NCBI GenBank assembly: GCA_027490155.1
Contig: JAIXYP010000067.1
Span: 1-64,000 of the forward strand
DNA: 64,000 nt
DNA from: Cytophagaceae bacterium
Lineage (GTDB): Bacteria; Bacteroidota; Bacteroidia; Cytophagales; Flexibacteraceae
Direction of reading: 5' to 3'
Below the pieces are notes generated by a model that was not told where the DNA came from, made no database searches, and saw only the letters and a program-made list of their open reading frames with translations. A program made the position numbers and the translations under genes. Of the stretch, positions 59,101 through 64,000 are shown piece by piece (position 1 is the stretch's first letter; each line of letters opens with the position of its first letter).

Positions 59101-61133
59101 AAGTGGTTTTCAAAGTCCGTAACATAGAGATTACCACTGGCATCAATCGCGACACCAGATGGCACCGCAAATTGTGCTGCGGTACCTGTACCATTAACGC
59201 TACCCTTCGTGGCATTGCCAGCAAAAGTCGAAACCAGTCCTAGAGGCGTTACCCTCCGGATGCGGTTATTACCAGGGTCGGCCACATAAACATTGCCACT
59301 TTGATCAATGGCCATACCACCAGGACCATCAAATTTGGCCGCAGTGCCACTTCCCTCTGCAAATCCGAAAACACTACCCGCTAGTGTAGAAACCTGACCA
59401 GCAGGGGTGATTTTACGAATGCGATGGTTGGTTACCTCGGACACATATAGGTTTCCGGAGGCATCAACGGCTAGATTACCGGGGTTAGAAAACTGAGCGG
59501 CGCTTCCTGAACCATTCGCCGTTCCTTGTATACTTCCAGCAAAAGTACTAACCTGAGATAACATGGCTGGCCCAGTTAGTGTTACCGATCCGCCAGTGCA
59601 TAAGGAAGTTGGGCCGCTTGCGGAAATTGTCGGAGTAGCTGGTGTTGCTACCGTCACCACAATAGGGGTAGAGGCGGCAGAGGTACAACCGTTGGCAATC
59701 GTACGCACAGTGTAGCTACCACTAGCTGTTGCTACAAGGTCGGCTGTGGTTGCGCCATTGCTCCAAAGGTATCCAGTGATTGTAACAGGTTGGGTGATCC
59801 TCCGAATCTTTTGATTGTTAGCATCTGCAACATAAACAGTACCGCTTGCATCCACTGCTACACCTGTCGGGAAACTAAACTTAGCTCCAGATACAGGGCC
59901 ATCTACGTATCCACGTGTTGAACCAGCCAAGGTGCTTACCAGTCCTGTTGGGCTGATTTTGCGGACTCTATCATAGTTTATCGCCTGGACAGTTTGAAAA
60001 TTAAATTCAAAGAACGGATCGGCTACATACAAGTTACCTTCAGTATCCCGGGCAATACCTTGGATCTGATCAAACATAGCAGCTGTCCCTTGGCCATCTG
60101 CAATACCTTTAACTCCCCCGGCTACGGTACTAACCAGTCCTGTTGGGCTAATTTTCCTGATTCGCCAGTTTCCAAAATCGCTGACATATACGTTGCCAGC
60201 CGGATCTAGGCAGAGGTGTATAGGTGCCCTAAATTTGGCAGCTGCCCCTTGCCCATCCGCATAGCCGGATGTTGAACCAGCTAGCGTGCTTACCAATCCT
60301 GTTGGGCTGACAACCCGGATGCGAGAGTTAAGGAAATCAGCAACATAAACATTACCTGCAGCATCAACGGCCACACCGCTGGGGGAGTCAAACATGGCAG
60401 CTGCCCCTTGGCCATCAGCAAAACCTTGTGATGAGCCAGCTAAAGTAGTAACGAACCCTGTCGGGCTAATTTTGCGGATGCTATGATTGCCCCGATCTGC
60501 TACATACACATTTCCTGCAGCATCAACGGCCACACCTTTGGGTCCGGCAAACTTGGCTGCAGTTCCTTGACCATCTGCAAAACCTTCACTTGAGCCAGCA
60601 AAGGTGCTGACCATCCCTGTCGGGTCGATTTTGCGGATGAAACTATTGAGTTCATCAGCTACATAGACATTTCCTGCTGCGTCAACAGCGATTCCTTGAG
60701 GATTGTTAAACTGAGCGCTGGTTCCTAGTCCGTTAGCAAACCCTTGTGCGGAGCCGGCATGGGTGCTTACAGTTGCAACAGTACTTTGGGCGGTGACGGA
60801 CAATGTCACCGAGCCACCGGCACAGAACGTTGTTGGGCCGCTGGCGGTGATTGTGGGTGTGGTAGGCGGTGTACAAGTCGTAGAGGCATTCCGAACTGCA
60901 ATTTTGGTTTGGTTTTGCCCACCAAAGCTGTTGAATTGTCCCCCTAAACAGATGGTATTGCTCGACCTGACCACGCACTTGTTGGGACCATCAGGATACC
61001 AAAAGGTATTGTCCATTGTCCAAGCCTGTGCGCTCAGAATGGTTAATAGTAGCATGCTACACAGCAAGGTGGCATGGTACATAGTTTTCGTTTGGGCCTG
61101 ATTCCAAGTCATGGCCTTCTTTATCCAGGTCAT
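56160..61133 (-). CDS. T9SS surface protein with two NHL propellers nested in Ig-like domains
   Basis: 1657 residues. A signal peptide (ATLLCSMLLLTILSAQAW) is followed by a single remnant of the delta-60-type repeat (CLGGQFNSFGGQNQTKIAV), then four Ig-like units. The first two are each interrupted by six NHL units (residues ~118-449 and ~526-842). Ig units 3 and 4 are uninterrupted. A GDWSSAANWSTGTVP block, the GWNLIANPF...IDWDASNGW module and a type A sorting domain (LMAPNPALNSTTI ... KGVYMVQAPGFGV) end it. It is a paralog of the 48800 gene: the last ~30 coding bases and the terminator are nearly identical. Secreted, surface-attached; function unknown. Confidence 0.88.
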   Translation of the reverse strand: MTWIKKAMTWNQAQTKTMYHATLLCSMLLLTILSAQAWTMDNTFWYPDGPNKCVVRSSNTICLGGQFNSFGGQNQTKIAVRNASTTCTPPTTPTITASGPTTFCAGGSVTLSVTAQSTVATVSTHAGSAQGFANGLGTSAQFNNPQGIAVDAAGNVYVADELNSFIRKIDPTGMVSTFAGSSEGFADGQGTAAKFAGPKGVAVDAAGNVYVADRGNHSIRKISPTGFVTTLAGSSQGFADGQGAAAMFDSPSGVAVDAAGNVYVADFLNSRIRVVSPTGLVSTLAGSTSGYADGQGAAAKFRAPIHLCLDPAGNVYVSDFGNWRIRKISPTGLVSTVAGGVKGIADGQGTAAMFDQIQGIARDTEGNLYVADPFFEFNFQTVQAINYDRVRKISPTGLVSTLAGSTRGYVDGPVSGAKFSFPTGVAVDASGTVYVADANNQKIRRITQPVTITGYLWSNGATTADLVATASGSYTVRTIANGCTSAASTPIVVTVATPATPTISASGPTSLCTGGSVTLTGPAMLSQVSTFAGSIQGTANGSGSAAQFSNPGNLAVDASGNLYVSEVTNHRIRKITPAGQVSTLAGSVFGFAEGSGTAAKFDGPGGMAIDQSGNVYVADPGNNRIRRVTPLGLVSTFAGNATKGSVNGTGTAAQFAVPSGVAIDASGNLYVTDFENHLIRKITPAGLVSTLAGSTQGTADGTGTGAQFSQPYGIAINMDGDLIVSDYGSHRLRKVTPTGVVTTIAGSSQGFSDGVGSAAKFNQVGGLTIDANNNIYLADKGNNRIRKITTSGLVSTFVGTTQGLTNGDETVAEFNGPTGVVVNQEGNLFVADFNNHLIRVVKSGYLWSTGATTQSINVIAGGSYTLRTIANGCTSAVSAATVVTVNTPPATPTISAGGPTTFCTGGSVTLTAPAGFTYLWSTTETSQSINVTAGGSYTVQTIASGCTSAVSAATIVTVNTPPSTPTITPSGPTTFTAGGSVTLTAPAGFSYLWSTNETSQSINVTTGGSYTVRTIASGCTSAVSATTVVTVNAAANGFVFTGTGDWSSAANWSTGTVPTDTDSATIASGAVLNLNADQTVRSLTILPGATLNFRNDNQLKVTDVFDNQGTVTSVPGQLNALFIGQGGTSRIGLIKGNPLTLNSIVLRGHAKTETNLTLYHSLGLQGFTFNANGKRITLKSTANGTASLVLACGNLLDGQDFVVERYHSPSLATATGAWIWVGAQTTGQNVNVWAQNNPYAAATYTNLNVATGASLYEYDPNYPLSGANGYKKLSGPTIAAPIGQGYRVWFRTPEFFGTGAATWRTNGAPLITTHTWTLKYCAGSNCAGGGNASENGWNLIANPFAGTIDWDASNGWVRSDIFNATYIANSKAANTSTYINGVGVNGGSRYIPSGQGFMVWASSSNPVLIASVAVISSDVQSFTRAAALSDVLKVNIRSSNQQADQIAIRWDNLATTGLDRKLEAPKMNNPMGVNLAFVNNSGATSTPMAILAEPQPTVTTAYPLALTAPSAGIYTITFEGLSSLSNPHWSLYLLDNQTNITTQVTDAATYSFSAVQGANNGRFSVVLNPNSVTGLGSAVQNLILMAPNPALNSTTIQLAKPTEQATTFSLTNAVGQVVMTATMPVNSTEVSLDLSNLAKGVYMVQAPGFGVTKLVKE
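58608..59558 (-). repeat. second six-unit NHL propeller inside an Ig-like domain
   Basis: Six units (LAVDASGNLYVSE..., ending NHLIRVVK). The Ig-like sequence before is SVTLTGPAM and after is SGYLWSTGATTQSI. Confidence 0.8.
59787..60782 (-). repeat. first six-unit NHL propeller inside an Ig-like domain
   Basis: Six units (IAVDAAGNVYVADELNS..., ending NQKIRRITQP). The Ig-like sequence before is SVTLSVTAQ and after is TGYLWSNGATTADL. One unit carries an extra ~10 residues (FFEFNFQTVQAINYD). Confidence 0.8.
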
Positions 61134-61397
61134 TGATTTTCGATGAGTATTGGGTGAAGAGAAAGGACTTTTCGCCTTGATCGCAATTTGGCGCGATATT
61201 CAGCTTGACAAAACTAGGGGATAGTTCGAGGTATTAGTAACCTAAATACGAAAAGTATCTTACACGGCTTAGTTTTGGACCGACTATGATCATCATGCAA
61301 ACTAGGCCAACAGTGGTAGGTGATTTGGTTGGGTCCGGAGTAAAACTTGACATTGCCAACATCCGAACCAAACACCTGTATCCGTAGTTTTGCCTTT

Positions 61398-62171
61398 ATG
61401 ACTCTCTCAGACCAATTTTTGGCCAACATCGAGGCCAAAGCATCAGCCCTTAGCCAGCATCCAGTTTACGCGCTACTTAGCCACCCAGATGCCATCCCGA
61501 CATTTATGGAGCATCATGTATATGCCGTTTGGGATTTTATGAGCCTCGTAAAGTCTTTACAACAGGATCTGACCTGTGTGCAGCTGCCTTGGCGACCTGT
61601 TGGCAGTGCCAATACGCGCTTCCTGATTAATGAGATTGTCTTGGGTGAGGAGTCCGATGTTGATGAGTTTGACAAGCGCATCAGCCATTTCGAGCTATAC
61701 CTCAAAGCCATGGACCAGGCCAAGGCCGATACCACTGCTATTACCAAGGTGCTTGACGGCTTAGGTGCTGGGCTGCCTGTTGCAGAAAGCCTCCAACTAA
61801 GCGGAGGGCCTGCTGGAGCAGTGTCATTTTCGGACCATACCTTCCGCGTTATTGCTGATGAACCTGTTGGCGTTCGTGCTGCCGTGTTTGCCTTTGGTCG
61901 GGAGGACCTGATCCCGAAGATGTTCCTGTCGATGATCCAGAGCATGTCCAGCGAAGAACAAGCCCGCCTATCGACGTTCAAGTACTACCTAGAGCGCCAC
62001 ATCGAAGTCGATGGCGGCCATCATAGCCACTTGGCTTGGGAAATGACCCAAGAGCTATTGGGTGACGATGAGACCATGTGGGCACGTGCTGCTACCATTG
62101 TTGGCGAAAGCCTAGAGGCCCGCACCAAGTTGTGGGACTCAGTGGCAGAGGCGTTGGGTGTAGGTGTTTAG
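61398..62171 (+). CDS. DUF3050 protein (heme-oxygenase-like fold)
   Basis: 257 residues from the ATG at 61398; an upstream ATG (61347) would add an unlikely 17-residue start. The all-helical sequence has FMEHHVYAVWDFMSLVKSLQ, NEIVLGEESDVDE and ERHIEVDGGHHSH (each a landmark), matching DUF3050. Such proteins adopt a heme-oxygenase-like fold in which His/Glu sets often bind a di-iron centre; the reaction is unknown to me. TAGTTTTG at 61385-61392 fits the -7 consensus but lies only five bases before the ATG, so it may be coincidence or a leaderless start. A terminator follows at 62321-62349. Confidence 0.85.
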   Translation: MTLSDQFLANIEAKASALSQHPVYALLSHPDAIPTFMEHHVYAVWDFMSLVKSLQQDLTCVQLPWRPVGSANTRFLINEIVLGEESDVDEFDKRISHFELYLKAMDQAKADTTAITKVLDGLGAGLPVAESLQLSGGPAGAVSFSDHTFRVIADEPVGVRAAVFAFGREDLIPKMFLSMIQSMSSEEQARLSTFKYYLERHIEVDGGHHSHLAWEMTQELLGDDETMWARAATIVGESLEARTKLWDSVAEALGVGV

Positions 62172-62320
62172 TATTAGTTGGCTAATCTCCGAATTGGTCA
62201 ATTCAATTTGATGTAGGCACCCATAATAGTTTTTTGTATCTCCCAAACAATAACCTCGGTTTCATAGGAGACATTATTTCTTTTTCGACTATACCCTCAG
62301 CTTCTTATCCCCCAAACAAA

Positions 62321-62349
62321 ACAGCCCCTCACAAATTGCGAGGGGCTGT
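62321..62349. terminator. bidirectional hairpin terminator
   Basis: 10-base arms ACAGCCCCTC / GAGGGGCTGT around ACAAATTGC, with an A-rich run on the left. It serves the convergent DUF3050 and right-edge T9SS genes. Confidence 0.8.
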
Positions 62350-62408
62350 CGGTGGTACTTCTGAATAGGGTTTCAACACATTATCCTGATTGATAAATGG
62401 GTTGGGAA

Positions 62409-64000
62409 TTATTCGATGACTAAGCGTTGGGTACTCATGCCCTCAACCTGTACGAAGTAGATCCCTGTACGGAGGCTTTGGGTGCTGATAGCTTGGTCAG
62501 ACCAGGTGCCAGCCATTACGCTTTGGCCCAAGGCATTAACAATATTGTAGCGTGTACCGGCCAACACACCAGAAAGGGTTACTTTGTCAGTAGCTGGGTT
62601 CGGATAGAGGCTAAAGGCGCGACCAATGTTGTTGGCTAGGCCAGTAACTTGGTTGTTGACAACGATAGCATACTGATGTCCCGCTAGGATGGTGACAACA
62701 GCTCCTTCGCTGATTGGGCTAGTCTGACCATTGGTTTGATCTAGGAGGTCAAGGCTGATGCCAGCATCAAAGCTCTGTAGGCCGCTGAAGATGATTGAAG
62801 CACCTACACCAACCAAACGCAGCGGAATGATGGCAGAGGCAGTTGGCATAGGCCGTGCGTCGATCATCAAGTTTTTGCCATCGATGGTGGTGGTAGCAAT
62901 ATCCACACCGTTGTCGCTGCGCATATTGACGGCATCAAACTGATCATCTAGGAGGTCAGTAGCACCGGCAAGTAGGCGTAGTGCAGCTTCATCAGCTTTG
63001 TTGTTGGCACCGACAAGCTTCATCTTGAGGACGTTGCTGATGGCACCTTGGCGCAGGAAGCTAGCAGTGGCAGTTGTCTTAACGTTTTCGGTCGCGATCA
63101 TCTGCGGATTAGCAGCAGTTGCACGGATGAAAAACGCTTGAGACGACGGGATCACAGAGGTGCCACCATTGACACCAACACCGCCAACATAAGAGGCAAA
63201 GTTGCCATCGCTCCAGTTAAAGACATAGATCGCATTAGCGACATTTAGTCTGATCCAGTCGGCAGCATCCCAGTCGATATTAGACGGATATGGGTTGCCC
63301 ACCAAGTTCCAGCCATTGTCAGTTGCACCACCAAGATCAGAGGTGTAAGCACAGCCAGAAGCGCAATACTTCAGGTTACGGAACGTAAAGTCACCAACTT
63401 GAGGTGTGCCACGGCTAAACATGGTAGAAGAACCATTGTTGAGGAAGCTGTTCCAGAACCAGACACGTGCACCAACACCAGGTCCGATTATCTGAGCTGG
63501 CGAAGTTGGCTTAACGAAACCACGATTGGTACGGACAGATGTGCTAAGCGCATCATATAGCCAGAGCGATGAATTGACAGAGTCAATATTAGGATCGTAG
63601 GTCGCCCAGTTGTAGTTGTTGGCATAAGACCATGTGCTGACAGGTGCGTTTACTGTAGGTGCTGTTACATAGAACCAAGCACCGTTAGGTCCGCCTTTGC
63701 TAGGGTCGAGGTAACGCTCAGTATAGAAGTTAACTGCACGCGAAAGGCTCGCACCAACACCCATCGGGGCTAGACGGGCAGTCCCGCTGCTGTTTGACTT
63801 CAGTTTAACGACGTAATCTGACAGATCAAATTGGCCTTGCTTGACATTTAGCTCATTCCAGATATTGATCGGACTTAGCAGACGTGTCCTTGTAGGACCA
63901 TCTAGTGTAAAGGTCCCGATAGAAGGTACGCCTCCTATGGTAGTTGTGCTCGGCATGGTTAGCTTGATCTCGCCAGTACCTGCAATGGTACCCATATTGC
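62409..64000 (-). CDS. C-terminal part of a T9SS surface protein (5' end beyond right edge)
   Basis: About 530 residues visible, frame open to the right edge. It shares the C-terminal module of the two paralogs at 48800 and 56160: GTARLAPMG, NFYTERYLDPS, GWNLVGNPYPSNIDWDAADW, GVGVNGGTSVIPSSQAF and SNVLKMKLVG. A type A sorting domain (FSLYPNPATDKVTLSG ... TGIYFVQVEG) ends it. Repeat or binding domains that would tell its role are outside the window. Its terminator differs from that of the two paralogs. Confidence 0.88.
   Translation of the reverse strand, partial: NMGTIAGTGEIKLTMPSTTTIGGVPSIGTFTLDGPTRTRLLSPINIWNELNVKQGQFDLSDYVVKLKSNSSGTARLAPMGVGASLSRAVNFYTERYLDPSKGGPNGAWFYVTAPTVNAPVSTWSYANNYNWATYDPNIDSVNSSLWLYDALSTSVRTNRGFVKPTSPAQIIGPGVGARVWFWNSFLNNGSSTMFSRGTPQVGDFTFRNLKYCASGCAYTSDLGGATDNGWNLVGNPYPSNIDWDAADWIRLNVANAIYVFNWSDGNFASYVGGVGVNGGTSVIPSSQAFFIRATAANPQMIATENVKTTATASFLRQGAISNVLKMKLVGANNKADEAALRLLAGATDLLDDQFDAVNMRSDNGVDIATTTIDGKNLMIDARPMPTASAIIPLRLVGVGASIIFSGLQSFDAGISLDLLDQTNGQTSPISEGAVVTILAGHQYAIVVNNQVTGLANNIGRAFSLYPNPATDKVTLSGVLAGTRYNIVNALGQSVMAGTWSDQAISTQSLRTGIYFVQVEGMSTQRLVIE

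Noticed and set aside
48800-61133. Regular repeats as a CRISPR array
   Set aside because: The repeats are protein-coding, diverged and without spacers of constant length.

Overview
The window is from a member of the Bacteroidota, probably a gliding or surface-active environmental lineage. Four very large secreted proteins end in type IX secretion (T9SS) type A sorting domains. Other signs are Rhs proteins of the Bacteroidota type (DHLGNVR, NGKE, YDYGARLYD), a DUF4175 protein, a TPR/transmembrane/helix-turn-helix regulator, and occasional TAnnTTTG-like -7 boxes. I see no rRNA, tRNA, CRISPR array or complete insertion sequence.

Layout. 1-2.7 kb (minus): two short Rhs-type reading frames around a lipoprotein; the right one is a core plus a variable C-terminal domain, overlapped by the lipoprotein in a toxin/immunity-like order. 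3.0-15.2 kb: a 4065-residue repetitive T9SS surface protein. 15.9-17.7 kb: TPR/HTH regulator. 17.7-18.9 kb: an intergenic stretch holding a decayed T9SS sorting domain. 18.9-23.6 kb: an exported OB-like protein and a DUF4175 coiled-coil membrane protein with a 33-bp tandem repeat. 23.7-26.7 kb: SUKH (SMI1/KNR4) protein, outer-membrane barrel, membrane protein, Crp/Fnr regulator. 26.9-31.5 kb: two tandem exported WD40 paralogs. 31.7-36.1 kb (minus): an exported S9 (DPP IV-like) peptidase and a CocE/X-Pro peptidase-like hydrolase, bracketed by two copies of an intergenic repeat. 36.3-40.7 kb: VOC protein, a Cys-rich hypothetical protein, gatA, tatA and an alpha/beta hydrolase. 40.8-45.2 kb: a soluble GAF/PAS hybrid histidine kinase with two receivers and an HPt.

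45.2-48.2 kb (minus): a tight three-gene operon (MotA/ExbB-like with long coiled coil, MotB/OmpA-like, HNH nuclease) with the composition of a type II Zorya anti-phage system. Next comes the stump of a histidine kinase ATPase domain. 48.8-61.1 kb (minus): two paralogous T9SS proteins built from Ig-like repeats. Inside three of these Ig-like domains, always at the same point, a six-blade NHL propeller is inserted. 61.4-62.2 kb: DUF3050 protein. 62.4 kb to the right edge (minus): C-terminal part of another T9SS paralog.

Themes: a large investment in cell-surface repeat proteins, periplasmic or exported peptide hydrolysis, and defence/competition cargo (Zorya, Rhs toxin/immunity, SUKH). The strongest leads for something new are the nested NHL-in-Ig module, the Rhs C-terminal domain of unknown activity with its lipoprotein partner, and the Zorya locus.
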